A stretch of 64,000 nt of DNA from Bradyrhizobium diazoefficiens (GTDB lineage Bacteria > Pseudomonadota > Alphaproteobacteria > Rhizobiales > Xanthobacteraceae). Below are positions 1 through 9,710 of this stretch, piece after piece. The notes below the pieces were generated by a model. It did no database searches, was not told the DNA's origin, and was given only the letters and a program-made list of their open reading frames with translations. How positions within the stretch are numbered: the stretch's first letter is position 1; every line of letters begins with the position of its first letter. A program made the translations under genes and the position numbers. The DNA lies in assembly GCF_016612535.1 (NCBI RefSeq), contig NZ_JAENXS010000001.1:2443501-2507500 (forward strand), given 5' to 3'.

Positions 1-773
1 GCGAGGTCGGCGCTGCCGTCGACATAGACGTGGTTGACGCCTTCGAGGTGCGCAAACACCGGCACGCGGGCTTCGGCCTCGACGCGCGCGACGAGGCTTT
101 TGCCCCCGCGCGGCACGATCACGTCGACGGCGCCGTTGAGGCCGGATAGCAGCATGCCGACCGCCGCGCGATCGCGCGTCGGCACCAGCGTGATGGCGGC
201 CTCGGGCAGGCCGGCCTCACGCAGGCCCTGCACCAGGCATTCATGGATGGCGCGGCAGGAGCGGAAACTGTCGGAGCCGCCGCGCAGGATCACGGCATTG
301 CCGGACTTCAGGCACAGCACGCCGGCATCGGCCGCGACGTTGGGCCGACTCTCGAAGATCACGCCGACGACGCCGAGCGGCACGCGCACCCGCTCGATGG
401 TCATGCCGTTCGGCCGCTGCCAGCTCTCGGTGACGATGCCGATGGGATCGGCGATGCCGCGCACGATGCCGATGCCTTCGGCCATCGCCTCGACACGCGC
501 CGGCGTCAGCGTCAGGCGATCAATGAAGGAAGAGGTCATGCTGCTCGAGGCGCGGGCTTCCGCGACATCCTCGGCATTGGCGGCGAGGATCGCTGCTGCG
601 TTCGCGCGGATCGCCCGCTCCATGGCTTCCAGCGCCCGGTTTTTCTGCTCCGGCGACGCCAGCGCCAGCACGCGCGCGGCAGCGCGGGCACGGGTGCCAA
701 GATCGGTCATCAGCGCCAGGAGATCGGCAGTTCGATCGGCATTGCCGTCAACGGCTTTGAGAGGGGCGGCCAT
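1..773 (-). CDS. proA: Gamma-glutamyl phosphate reductase, 3' part cut off by window edge
   Basis: The minus strand reads open from ATG at 773 to base 1, giving about 257 residues of the roughly 430 usual for ProA. The product reduces gamma-glutamyl phosphate to glutamate semialdehyde with NADPH, the second step of proline synthesis in the cytoplasm. Characteristic ProA segments are visible: [13 protein letters not shown] (about residues 137-149), [14 protein letters not shown] and [11 protein letters not shown]. The gene lies 147 bases downstream of proB on the same strand, the usual proBA order. The catalytic cysteine region lies beyond the window, so whether the gene is intact cannot be judged. 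Confidence 0.95.
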   Translation of the reverse strand, partial: MAAPLKAVDGNADRTADLLALMTDLGTRARAAARVLALASPEQKNRALEAMERAIRANAAAILAANAEDVAEARASSSMTSSFIDRLTLTPARVEAMAEGIGIVRGIADPIGIVTESWQRPNGMTIERVRVPLGVVGVIFESRPNVAADAGVLCLKSGNAVILRGGSDSFRSCRAIHECLVQGLREAGLPEAAITLVPTRDRAAVGMLLSGLNGAVDVIVPRGGKSLVARVEAEARVPVFAHLEGVNHVYVDGSADL

Positions 774-920
774 GGAGAGTTCAACCTTCTGCTAAGGCAG
801 TGTCCTAGCACGGAAATCCCGCTTTTGCGAAGGGCGGGGAGGGTATGGCAGGTCTCCCGGGCCGTGCCGCGGCTAGGCCTTTGGCCGAGCTGAGGTTCGA
901 AAAAGAGGCCGCGGCAGCTC

Positions 921-2042
921 TTACCCGCCCACCACCAGATCGTCGCGGTGGATCATCTCCGACCTTCCATTGATGCCGAGGATGGCCATCACGTCCGGGG
1001 AGGAGCGGCCCTTGATCCGTTCGGCGACCTCGGCGTCATAGGCGATCAGGCCGCGGCCGACCTCGCTGGTGTCGGGGCCGCGGACGATCACGGCGTCGCC
1101 GCGGGCAAACTGGCCCTCGACCTTGATCACGCCGGCCGGCAGCAGGCTGGCACCGGCGCGCAGTGCCGTCACCGCGCCGGCGTCGATGGTCAGCGTCCCC
1201 TTCGGCTCCAGCGTGCCGGCGATCCAGCGCTTTCGCGAGGTGATGGGATTGGCCGGCGTCAGGAACCAGGTGCAGCGGCCGCCATCGGCGATCGCCTGCA
1301 AGGGGTGCTCGATCTTGCCGGACGCAATCAGCATATGCGTGCCGCCGGTGGTGGCGATCTTGGCCGCCTCGACCTTGGTGCGCATGCCGCCGCGCGAGAG
1401 CTCGGACTCGGCGTCGCCCGCCACCGCCTCGATCTCAGAGGAGATGCTCTCGACCACGGGAATGAGCTTGGCGTTAGGATTGTTCTTCGGCGGGGCGTCA
1501 TAGAGCCCGTCGATATCGGAGAGCAGTACCAGCAAGTCGGCGCTCGCCATGGTGGCGACGCGCGCGGCGAGGCGGTCGTTGTCGCCGTAGCGGATCTCGT
1601 TGGTGGCGACCGTATCGTTCTCGTTGATGACAGGGATCGCACGCCATTCCAGCAGCTTGCCGATGGTGGAGCGTGCATTGAGGTAGCGGCGGCGCTCCTC
1701 GGTATCCTGGAGCGTGACCAGGATCTGGCCCGCGCCGATGCCGTGCGCGCCGAGCACCTCCGACCAGATCCGCGCCAGCGCGATCTGGCCGACGGCGGCG
1801 GCGGCCTGGCTCTCCTCCAGCTTCAGCGGGCCGCGCGGCAATTTGAGCCGGCTGCGGCCGAGCGCAATCGAGCCCGAGGAGACGACGAGGACGTCACGTC
1901 CCTCCTTGTGCAGCTTGGCCATGTCGTCGGCGAGCGCGGCGAGCCAGGACGCGCGCACCTCGCTCTTGTCGGAATCCACCAGCAGCGCGGAGCCGACTTT
2001 GACGACGATGCGGCGGAATTGATTGAGTTCAGGGCTGGCCAT
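921..2042 (-). CDS. proB: Glutamate 5-kinase
   Basis: 373 residues, the usual length for the two-domain enzyme. It phosphorylates glutamate to gamma-glutamyl phosphate, the committed step of proline synthesis. The amino acid kinase domain (about 1-260) shows [29 protein letters not shown] and a YGDNDRLAA stretch. The C-terminal part (about 280-365) is the PUA domain, with LLPAGV and GDAV. The start at 2042 is the first Met in frame with the family; the open frame continues far upstream, but that part is antisense to other genes. The arrangement proB-proA is conserved. The usual neighbour obgE lies about 3 kb upstream, separated by a receptor gene and a sulfatase gene. Confidence 0.96.
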   Translation of the reverse strand: MASPELNQFRRIVVKVGSALLVDSDKSEVRASWLAALADDMAKLHKEGRDVLVVSSGSIALGRSRLKLPRGPLKLEESQAAAAVGQIALARIWSEVLGAHGIGAGQILVTLQDTEERRRYLNARSTIGKLLEWRAIPVINENDTVATNEIRYGDNDRLAARVATMASADLLVLLSDIDGLYDAPPKNNPNAKLIPVVESISSEIEAVAGDAESELSRGGMRTKVEAAKIATTGGTHMLIASGKIEHPLQAIADGGRCTWFLTPANPITSRKRWIAGTLEPKGTLTIDAGAVTALRAGASLLPAGVIKVEGQFARGDAVIVRGPDTSEVGRGLIAYDAEVAERIKGRSSPDVMAILGINGRSEMIHRDDLVVGG

Positions 2043-2240
2043 CTGCGTATATTTTGCCGCTTTGGTGCGAATTGCTCGGGAAACGGCGGAGCGACGGGCG
2101 GCGCCGATGGGGCCTGTTTTTGCAGCAGGACGATGGCCGGCGCAAGGCGGCCTGCACGGTAACCGCCACCAATGTCGGCCTTGTGTCGCACCGCCGCGTG
2201 GCTCTAATTGCCGCCAACGATAATGGGCTGGAGGAAACGA

Positions 2241-3206
2241 ATGGATCGCCGCAACTTCATCGCCGGATGCCTCGGGCTGCCGCTGCTTGCACAGGCGGGC
2301 GAAGTGGAAGCCCAGGCCGGATTGACAAAGATCATCTTCCCGTTCGCGGCGGGGGCCGGCGGCGACACGCTGTGCCGGCTGATCGCGCAGGAGATGGCGC
2401 CGGTGCTGCAACGGACCATCGTGGTCGAGAACCGCACCGGCGGCGACGGCCTGATCGGCATCAAGGCGGTGAAGGGGGCAAGCCCCGACGGCAACATGGT
2501 GCTGGTGACGACAGGCCCCACCATGTATCTGCTGCCGATGGTGGAGACGACGCCGACCTTCGATACGGCCAAGGATTTCATGCCGGTGTCGCTGCTGGCG
2601 CGATTCGAGTTCGCGCTCGTGGTTGGACCTGCGATGGATGCCTCGGATTTCAAGGGATTCGTCGCGTGGCTGAAGGCGCATCCCGACAAGACGTCGTTCG
2701 GTGTGCCGAGCAACGGCACCATTCCGCATTTCATGGGCTCCAAGCTCGAGAAGGATCTTGGTATCCCGTTGACGCGCGTGCCCTATCGCGGCAGCGCGCC
2801 CATCCTCAACGACATCATCGGCGGCCATATTTCTTTTGGGATCACCACGCTGGCTGATGCGCTGCCCCAGCATCGCGCCAAGGGCGTGACGATCATCGGG
2901 GTGTCGAGCGCGGAACGCTCGCCCTTCGCGCCTGACGTTCCGACGCTGAAAGAGAACGGCATCGATCTCGTCGCAGATGCCTGGTACGGCATGTGGCTTC
3001 CCGCCGGCAGCCCGCCGGAATTCGCCAGCAAGCTCGGCGCAGCCGCGAGTGCCGCGCTCGCCAAGCCCGAGGTGAGGGAGAAGCTCACGGCGATCGGCCT
3101 GATCCCGGTTGGCAGCAGCGCGGATGGGCTCACCAGAGAGCTCGCCGCGAATACCGGGTTCTGGCAGCCGATCGTGAAGGCGACGGGATACAAGATCGAG
3201 AATTGA
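2241..3206 (+). CDS. Bug/TctC-family periplasmic solute receptor
   Basis: 321 residues. The N-terminus has a twin-arginine-like signal (MDRRNF followed by a hydrophobic stretch and a cleavable AQA region). The mature part begins with the Bug-family pattern [13 protein letters not shown], followed by [13 protein letters not shown] and VPYRGSAP. Such proteins bind carboxylates or other small acids for tripartite tricarboxylate transporters. No TctA or TctB membrane genes are nearby, so it is an orphan receptor and its ligand is unknown. Start 2241 is chosen because GGAGGAAACGA precedes it; an upstream ATG at 2208 would add 11 residues ahead of the signal peptide. It diverges from proB and converges on the sulfatase gene. 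Confidence 0.9.
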   Translation: MDRRNFIAGCLGLPLLAQAGEVEAQAGLTKIIFPFAAGAGGDTLCRLIAQEMAPVLQRTIVVENRTGGDGLIGIKAVKGASPDGNMVLVTTGPTMYLLPMVETTPTFDTAKDFMPVSLLARFEFALVVGPAMDASDFKGFVAWLKAHPDKTSFGVPSNGTIPHFMGSKLEKDLGIPLTRVPYRGSAPILNDIIGGHISFGITTLADALPQHRAKGVTIIGVSSAERSPFAPDVPTLKENGIDLVADAWYGMWLPAGSPPEFASKLGAAASAALAKPEVREKLTAIGLIPVGSSADGLTRELAANTGFWQPIVKATGYKIEN

Positions 3207-3209
3207 GGT

Positions 3210-3358
3210 CTTCTCCCTCTCGCCGTTCTTACGGGGAGAGGGTTGGGGTGAGCGGGAGTCTCCGCGGGGACGGTGACAGTTGGACTCGTGGAGAGTCCCC
3301 CTCACCCGGATCGCATCTGCGATGCGATCCGGCCTCTCCCCGCAAGCGGGGAGAGGCG
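3210..3358. repeat. Palindromic intergenic repeat (CTTCTCCCT / CGGATCGCATC type)
   Basis: The element fills the gap between two convergent genes. Its core is a perfect inverted repeat, CGGATCGCATC, TGC, then the reverse complement, followed by a second hairpin CTCTCCCCGC-AA-GCGGGGAGAG. Related copies lie at 11103-11270 and 63598-63727. It may also end transcription from both sides. Confidence 0.85.
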
Positions 3359-3364
3359 AAGAAC

Positions 3365-4999
3365 TCACATCTTCGCGCGCTCTGCGATCCCATCCTTGAT
3401 CGCCGCCAGCTCGGCCTCGTCCCAGATGCCGATCAGAATCCCGCCCTTCACCTGGAGCTGATTGTCGGCGTAGTTCGCGATCTTTTCGCGCGGCGTGGTG
3501 ATGTGGTCGTTGGGATGCAGTGCCCAGTCGAACAGCTCGGCCTGCAGCCGCGCGATGATTCCCGCGCATTCCGGATCGTCGCCGCGATCCAGAAACTCTT
3601 CCGGATCGGTTTCGAGATCGTACAGCATCGGGCGGAAGCCGGAGGCGTGGATGTATTTCCAGCGGCCGTCGAACACCATGAACAGGCGGCAGCGCTCGAT
3701 CGGCTGGTTCAGCTTCAGCCGCACGTCCTGCATGGAATAGTCGTATTCGGAGAACGCCACCTTGCGCCAATCCGGTGGCGTCGGGCCGCGCAGCAGCGGC
3801 AGCAGCGAGCGCCCTTCGAGAATGTGGCCCGGCACCTTGCCACCGAAATAATCGACGAAGGTCGGCGCGAGATCGATGCCTTCGACCAGCGCGTCGCTGC
3901 GCGTGCCGCGCATGGCGTCGGCCTCCGCGGAGGGATCGATGATGATCAGCGGAATCTTCGCCGATTGTTCGTGGAACAGATCCTTCTCGCCCATCCAGTG
4001 GTCGCCGAGATAATCGCCGTGATCGGAGGTGAACACGATCATGGTTGTTTCGAGGAGGCCGCGCTCCTCCAGGAACTTCATCAGCACGCCCATCTGGTCG
4101 TCGATCTGGGTGATCAGGCCCATATAGGTCGGGATCACCTTCTCGCGGGCCTCGTCGCGCGCCATGTTGCGGGAGTAGCGCATGTCCATATAGGCGCCGA
4201 ACACGGGATGCGGATTTTGCCGCTCGCGCTCGGAGCGGATCACCGGGATCATGTCCGCCGTCGAATACATGCTGGCATAGGGTTCGGGCGCGATGTAGGG
4301 CCAGTGCGGCTTGATGTAGGACAGATGCAGGCACCACGGCCGGCCGTCGGTCTCGGCCTCGCTGATGAAGTCCATCGCGCGCCGCGTCATGTAAGGTGTT
4401 TCGGAATGCTCGTCCGGCACGCGCGCGGCCTTGTCGGCGTGCACCAGCAGCCAGCCGTTCTGCAACGAGCCGTCGTCGGCCGCGCCTGAATTGGCCCAAT
4501 GCTCCCACGGATTCGTCGCTTCGAATCCTTGCCGGCGCAGATAGTCGTCGTATTTCGGGCGTGGCCGTCCGGTCGGATGCAGGCCGTCGTCGCGCTCATA
4601 AGGCTCGAAACCACATTCGGCGACGTGGACGCCGATCATCGATTCCGGCGGGATGCCGAGCGCCTTCATGCCTTCGAGATCGGGCGCCATGTGGGTCTTG
4701 CCGACCAGCACGTTGCGGACGCCGATCTTTTTGAGATGATCGCCGAGCGTGGGCTCGCCGACGCGCAGCGGCCAGCCGTTCCAATGCGAGCCGTGCGAAC
4801 GCATGTAGCGTCCCGTGTAGAACGACATCCGCGACGGTCCGCAGATCGGGGACTGCACGTAAGCTTTCGAGAACAGCACGCCGCGCCTGGCCATGGCGTC
4901 GATGTTGGGGGTCTTCAGCGAGGGATGACCGGTGCAGCCGAGGTAATCATAGCGAAGCTGGTCGCACATGATCCAGAGAACGTTCTTCGCGCGCGCCAT
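3365..4999 (-). CDS. Sulfatase-superfamily hydrolase, phosphonate monoester hydrolase-like
   Basis: 544 residues with no signal peptide, so probably cytoplasmic. The alkaline-phosphatase-fold sulfatase signature is present: CGPSR with the cysteine at residue 53 (C-x-P-S-R), the residue converted to formylglycine in this family, followed by MSFYTGRYM. Metal-ligand motifs [10 protein letters not shown] at the N-terminus and [12 protein letters not shown] in the middle are intact. The C-terminal layout ([44 protein letters not shown]) resembles the promiscuous Rhizobium phosphonate monoester hydrolases more than classical arylsulfatases. That assignment is by memory of the family. Its position between obgE and proB suggests insertion into a core operon. 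Confidence 0.88.
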   Translation of the reverse strand: MARAKNVLWIMCDQLRYDYLGCTGHPSLKTPNIDAMARRGVLFSKAYVQSPICGPSRMSFYTGRYMRSHGSHWNGWPLRVGEPTLGDHLKKIGVRNVLVGKTHMAPDLEGMKALGIPPESMIGVHVAECGFEPYERDDGLHPTGRPRPKYDDYLRRQGFEATNPWEHWANSGAADDGSLQNGWLLVHADKAARVPDEHSETPYMTRRAMDFISEAETDGRPWCLHLSYIKPHWPYIAPEPYASMYSTADMIPVIRSERERQNPHPVFGAYMDMRYSRNMARDEAREKVIPTYMGLITQIDDQMGVLMKFLEERGLLETTMIVFTSDHGDYLGDHWMGEKDLFHEQSAKIPLIIIDPSAEADAMRGTRSDALVEGIDLAPTFVDYFGGKVPGHILEGRSLLPLLRGPTPPDWRKVAFSEYDYSMQDVRLKLNQPIERCRLFMVFDGRWKYIHASGFRPMLYDLETDPEEFLDRGDDPECAGIIARLQAELFDWALHPNDHITTPREKIANYADNQLQVKGGILIGIWDEAELAAIKDGIAERAKM

Positions 5000-5079
5000 G
5001 CCTGTCGCTCCACCCTGCGTTTGTCGGATATTGCGCTATTGATGACGCGAAGAAAACCTCTCCCCGCTGGGGAAAGAGC

Positions 5080-6162
<1,083 letters not shown>

Positions 6163-6206
6163 TTATCCGCAAATCGGCCGATTTTCTCTCGATTTTGGGC
6201 CCTTGC

Positions 6207-6689
6207 TTAACCAGCGGGCCTGCGCCGGATCAGGAATTTCTGCATCCCCTCCAGCACCAGCTCCTTGCGCTGGTTGTACACGATGCTTTTGAGCGTCACC
6301 GCGCCGGTCGTGCGGCCCGGCACCAGCTCGGCGACCTCGAGCACGGGATAGATGGTGTCATCGGCGAACACGGGCTTGAGGAACCGGCTCGACTGCTCGA
6401 GGAAGCCGACCAGGGAGTCCTCGACCATGAACGGAAACAGGCCCGCGCCGGGCGCGGTGTGGATCAGCGTCTGGAAGCCGTGGGCGAGCAGGTTTGGCAT
6501 GCCGCGGGCGCGGCAATATTCGACATCATAATGCACCGGGTGGGTGTCGCCGCTCGCGGTCTGGAACGCGGCGAACACCGCCGAGGTCTGGGTGCGGCTC
6601 GGCAGCACGAAGCGCTCGCCGACCACGAAATCCTCGAACCAGCGTTGTGCCGCGATCATGCGATGCTGGGTCGGATCGAAATCGGTCAT
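6207..6689 (-). CDS. MaoC-like (R)-hydratase/dehydratase
   Basis: 160 residues from the ATG at 6689 (an ATG four codons upstream is possible). The single hot-dog domain shows VVGERFVLPSRTQT near the N-terminus and the hydratase segment FQTASGDTHPVHYD (about 47-60), where Asp and His match the catalytic pair of MaoC/PhaJ enzymes. AHGFQTL follows. Members hydrate enoyl-CoA or act on related thioesters; the substrate here is not evident. It is divergent from the DMT permease gene and follows rplU-rpmA and precedes obgE on the same strand. Confidence 0.85.
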   Translation of the reverse strand: MTDFDPTQHRMIAAQRWFEDFVVGERFVLPSRTQTSAVFAAFQTASGDTHPVHYDVEYCRARGMPNLLAHGFQTLIHTAPGAGLFPFMVEDSLVGFLEQSSRFLKPVFADDTIYPVLEVAELVPGRTTGAVTLKSIVYNQRKELVLEGMQKFLIRRRPAG

Positions 6690-6813
6690 GCGCTGCACCA
6701 TCGGGACGAATTCGGGAAGCCTGATCCGTATCGCGCCACGCGCAGTGCGACAATGCGTTCAATTCGCCAGAGGCGGGCTTGTCCCGCGCGCCCACGCGAT
6801 TAAAACGGCGCCA

Positions 6814-7728
6814 ATGCCCCTCTTCAAGAATCTCTCCGCCTATGACGATCGCTCCGCGCGCCTTGCCGGCATCGCGCTGATGGTGCTGTCGATCTTCATG
6901 TTCTCGTTCGGCGATGCCATGGGCAAGTTCCTGGTCGGGACTTATTCGGTGGGGCAGCTGCTGTTCCTGCGCGCCTGCGCCGCGCTGCTGCTGCTGGCGC
7001 CGATGATCTGGCGGCAGCGTCACGATTTCGTCCGTATGGAGCGCCCCTGGTTGCAGCTCCTCCGTGTCACGCTGTCGACGCTGGAGGTTGCGGCCTTCTT
7101 CGCCGCGACGGTCTATCTGCCGCTCGCCGACGTCATCACCTATTATCTCGCAGGCCCCATTTTCGTCACCGCGATGTCGGCGATCTTTTTGGGCGAGAAT
7201 GTCGGCTGGCGGCGCTGGAGCGCGATCCTGATCGGCTTTTGCGGTGTGCTGATTGCGCTGCGGCCGTCGGCGCAGACGGTCAGCCTGCCGGCGCTGATCG
7301 CGCTCGGCGGCAGTCTTTCTTTTGCAACGCTGATGCTGATCACGCGCAGCCTGCGCAAGACGCCGGATATCGTGATGGCGTCCTCGCAATTCATCGGCAC
7401 GTTTTCGCTGGGCGCCGCGTTGTCGGCGTTCCATTGGGTGCCGCCGACCCCGGGCAGCCTCGTGATCTTCGCGCTGGCGGGATGCATCTCCGTGACCGCG
7501 CTGTTCTGCGTGAATCGTTCGCTGAAGCTCGCGCCGGCGAGCGTGGTGGTGCCTTACCAATATTCGATGATCGTCTGGGCGGTGATCTTCGGCTTCGTGG
7601 TGTTCGGCGATGTGCCGCAGGTGGCGACGATTGTCGGCGCCGCGATCATCATCGGCGCCGGGTTCTACATTTACCTGCGCGAGCGCGATCTCGGGCGGGA
7701 CGTCGCAGAGGTGAATCCGCCAGCATAA
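6814..7728 (+). CDS. EamA/DMT-family permease
   Basis: 304 residues with about ten hydrophobic segments arranged as two EamA halves, starting with GIALMVLSIFMFSFGDAMGK. This is the drug/metabolite transporter topology with both ends inside. The second half carries the typical VVPYQYSMIVWAVIFGFVVF stretch. The exported compound cannot be told from sequence. Start 6814 is the first ATG matching the family N-terminus; the open frame continues upstream across the MaoC-like gene on the other strand, which is not plausible coding. A palindromic repeat follows 13 bases after the stop. Confidence 0.88.
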   Translation: MPLFKNLSAYDDRSARLAGIALMVLSIFMFSFGDAMGKFLVGTYSVGQLLFLRACAALLLLAPMIWRQRHDFVRMERPWLQLLRVTLSTLEVAAFFAATVYLPLADVITYYLAGPIFVTAMSAIFLGENVGWRRWSAILIGFCGVLIALRPSAQTVSLPALIALGGSLSFATLMLITRSLRKTPDIVMASSQFIGTFSLGAALSAFHWVPPTPGSLVIFALAGCISVTALFCVNRSLKLAPASVVVPYQYSMIVWAVIFGFVVFGDVPQVATIVGAAIIIGAGFYIYLRERDLGRDVAEVNPPA

Positions 7729-7741
7729 CCACAATCCCGCT

Positions 7742-7860
7742 GTCGTCCCGGCGAAGGCCGGGACCCATACGCCGCAGCAATAGTTTTGCGAAGACTCGGA
7801 GTTGGTGCCTTCGCCCCACAACCAGTCGTGGTTATGGGTCCCGGCCTTCGCCGGGACGAC
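7742..7860. repeat. Palindromic repeat (GTCGTCCCGGCGAAGGCCGGGACC type)
   Basis: Two outer arms of about 28 bases are inverted copies of each other (GTCGTCCCGGCGAAGG at the left end, its complement at 7845-7860), each arm itself containing a small hairpin. It lies between the convergent DMT permease and GNAT genes. A variant occurs at 43761-43910. Confidence 0.88.
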
Positions 7861-7887
7861 GGCGGAGTGTGAGGCGCCGCCTCCGCC

Positions 7888-8481
7888 CTACCTCATCCTT
7901 CTCGCACTGCTCCAGCTCTTCAGCGACGACCACACGCCGCGCGAGAGGCGGAAGCAGTCGACCGGGGTGGACGAGCCCAACGCCAGGAAGCGGTGCAGCT
8001 GGACACCGCTCCACTGGAAGCCGCACTTCTCCAGCACCTTGCGCGAGGCCGGATTGGTGACGCGCGCGCCGGCATAGAGGTGGTCGTCCTCGAACTCCTC
8101 GAAGAAGAAGTCGATCGCGCCGCGCGCGGCCTCGGTGGCAAAGCCCTGGCCCCAATGCTCGACGCCGAGCCAGTAGCCGAGCTCGGCATGGTCTGGCGTG
8201 GAGCAGTCGATGCCGACCATGCCGACCGGTCCGCTGTCGTGCTCGATCAGGAACACGGTTTCGCTGCCGAGCGCGGAGGTGGCGCGGATGAATTCGACGG
8301 CGTGGTCCTGCGAATAGGGATGGGGGAGGCGGCGGGTGTTTTCCGCGACGCGGCGGTCGTTGGCGAGGCGGGCGATGGTCCTGACGTCGGCCAGCGTCGG
8401 CCGCCGTAAGGTCAGCCGCTCGGTGGCGACGACTTCGGGTCTCGCCTCCTGCAAGGTCACGCTCGAGAAATCCTGCAACAT
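7888..8481 (-). CDS. GNAT-family N-acetyltransferase, RimJ/RimL type
   Basis: 197 residues from the ATG at 8481. It opens with the RimJ/L pattern ATERLTLRRPTLADVRTIARLAND and continues to ELGYWLGVEHWGQGFATEAAR, the acetyl-CoA binding loop (Q/R-G-x-A/G) of the GNAT fold, then NPASRKVLEKCGF. Such enzymes acetylate amino groups of proteins or small molecules. It lies just downstream of rpmA on the same strand, beyond a probable terminator. Longer starts up to 8619 would run through that terminator hairpin and are unlikely. Confidence 0.86.
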   Translation of the reverse strand: MLQDFSSVTLQEARPEVVATERLTLRRPTLADVRTIARLANDRRVAENTRRLPHPYSQDHAVEFIRATSALGSETVFLIEHDSGPVGMVGIDCSTPDHAELGYWLGVEHWGQGFATEAARGAIDFFFEEFEDDHLYAGARVTNPASRKVLEKCGFQWSGVQLHRFLALGSSTPVDCFRLSRGVWSSLKSWSSARRMR

Positions 8482-8528
8482 GTCCGGCTCCGTCAAAGTC
8501 ACTAAGTGAAAAGTGAACTCGTCAAACG

Positions 8529-8557
8529 AAAAGGGGAGGCCGGTTTCCCGCCTCCCC
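8529..8557 (-). terminator. Rho-independent terminator of rplU-rpmA
   Basis: Read on the minus strand, GGGGAGGC, a 9-base loop and GCCTCCCC form an 8-bp stem followed directly by TTTT. It lies 65 bases after the rpmA stop codon and before the GNAT gene. Confidence 0.8.
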
Positions 8558-8622
8558 TGGAGCCTTCTTGTGGACTCCGCCGGTTCGGTAGGACCCGGCG
8601 GACTCCAGATTTGGTCCACCGT

Positions 8623-8892
8623 CTATTCAGCCGCCTCTGCGATCGGGAGTACCGATACGAAGGTGCGGCCGTTGGCTTTAGCCTGGAACGTAACGCGACC
8701 CTCGATCTTGGCGAACAGAGTGTGGTCCGTGCCCATGCCGACATTAAGGCCGGGATGCCAGGTGGTGCCGCGCTGACGCGCAATGATGTTGCCGGGAATC
8801 ACAACTTCCCCGCCGAACGCCTTGATACCGAGGCGCTTGCCTTTGGAATCGCGACCGTTGCGCGATGAACCGCCTGCCTTTTTGTGAGCCAT
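8623..8892 (-). CDS. rpmA: 50S ribosomal protein L27 (bL27)
   Basis: 89 residues, normal length. The N-terminus [16 protein letters not shown] is the highly conserved tail that reaches the peptidyl transferase centre, and [13 protein letters not shown] and [10 protein letters not shown] are diagnostic. It is cotranscribed with rplU, 98 bases upstream, and followed by a terminator hairpin. Confidence 0.98.
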   Translation of the reverse strand: MAHKKAGGSSRNGRDSKGKRLGIKAFGGEVVIPGNIIARQRGTTWHPGLNVGMGTDHTLFAKIEGRVTFQAKANGRTFVSVLPIAEAAE

Positions 8893-8990
8893 GGCTCGTC
8901 TCCGAAATCCTGCGTATGTCTAGGTCAATTCCTTGACGGAATCATTTCAAAATGTCTCACGCATCAATTCGTGAATTGGCGTGATCGATT

Positions 8991-9380
8991 TTATGCGGCG
9001 GCTTCTTCGGTTGCCTCTTCCTTGACGACCTTTTCCCGCTTCGGGCGCGGGCCCTTGGTGGGCTTGGCGCCGTCGGTCAGGATCTCGCTGATGCGAAGAA
9101 CCGTGATCTCGTCGCGATAGCCGCGCTTGCGGCGCGAATTCTTGCGGCGGCGCTTCTTGAACGCGATGACCTTCGGTCCGCGCTTGTGGTCGAGCACCTC
9201 GACGGCGACGGATGCGCCGGCAACGGTGGGGAGACCCACGACCGGCGTGTCGCCGCCGACCAACAGGACTTCGCTCAGCTGCACGATCGTGCCGACTTCG
9301 CCTTCGATCTTGCCTACTTCCAGGACATCATCCGGAACGACACGGTACTGCCGGCCGCCGGTTTTGATGACTGCGAACAT
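8991..9380 (-). CDS. rplU: 50S ribosomal protein L21 (bL21)
   Basis: 129 residues. [14 protein letters not shown] and the [17 protein letters not shown] stretch identify bL21. The C-terminal extension rich in Lys, Glu and Ala (after about residue 105) is usual in alphaproteobacteria. First gene of the rplU-rpmA unit, transcribed from the promoter at 9548-9575 with a leader of about 160 bases. Confidence 0.98.
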   Translation of the reverse strand: MFAVIKTGGRQYRVVPDDVLEVGKIEGEVGTIVQLSEVLLVGGDTPVVGLPTVAGASVAVEVLDHKRGPKVIAFKKRRRKNSRRKRGYRDEITVLRISEILTDGAKPTKGPRPKREKVVKEEATEEAAA

Positions 9381-9506
9381 CGTTGTTTTCCTTCGTGTTC
9401 AATCCCGGCCTCACGACGGATAGCGTCAGGGGCCGGCTTTTTGTCAGTCGCTATGGGTTTACTGAGTTTTGTGCGGGCGGGAGTTATCCCTTTGAAAACC
9501 CGCGCA

Positions 9507-9538
9507 AAAACAAGCGGCGCGAGAAACGCCCCGCGCCG
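9507..9538 (-). promoter_or_regulatory. Attenuator-like hairpin in the rplU leader
   Basis: On the minus strand CGGCGCG, a 10-base loop and CGCGCCG form a 7-bp stem followed by CTTGTTTTTG. It lies a few bases after the expected transcription start and about 130 bases before the rplU ATG. The shape is that of an intrinsic terminator, so early termination or L21 autoregulation is possible. Function is inferred from shape only. Confidence 0.45.
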
Positions 9539-9547
9539 GTTGTGGGA

Positions 9548-9575
9548 CTTATAGCCGGGGATCGCCGAGAGTCAA
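9548..9575 (-). promoter_or_regulatory. Sigma-70-type promoter of rplU-rpmA
   Basis: Minus strand TTGACT (9575-9570), a 16-base spacer, and TATAAG (9553-9548). Both boxes are close to consensus and sit at a sensible distance from rplU, predicting a start near 9540. The rest of the 9381-9710 intergenic gap shows no gene; it must also hold the promoter of the divergent ROK gene. Confidence 0.7.
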
Positions 9576-9710
9576 GGAAAAGCGGGCGAAAAGGCCCGGA
9601 TTGGAAGGATTTGGCCTGCTTCCACGCCACCGGCGAATCTGCGGGCGGTTTGCAACTAACGGGTTCCCGCGCCGTTGTCCCGGCGAATTTCCAGACGGGC
9701 AAGGGCTTTC

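Noticed and set aside
3210..3358. CRISPR-like interpretation of the repeated palindromes
   Set aside because: The elements are dispersed single copies with inverted arms. There are no regularly spaced direct repeats with unique spacers and no cas genes.
921..4508. A single open frame of nearly 1200 codons covering proB and the region upstream
   Set aside because: Only the last 373 codons match a protein family (ProB). The rest is antisense to the Bug receptor gene and out of frame with the sulfatase gene, typical of stop-poor GC-rich DNA.
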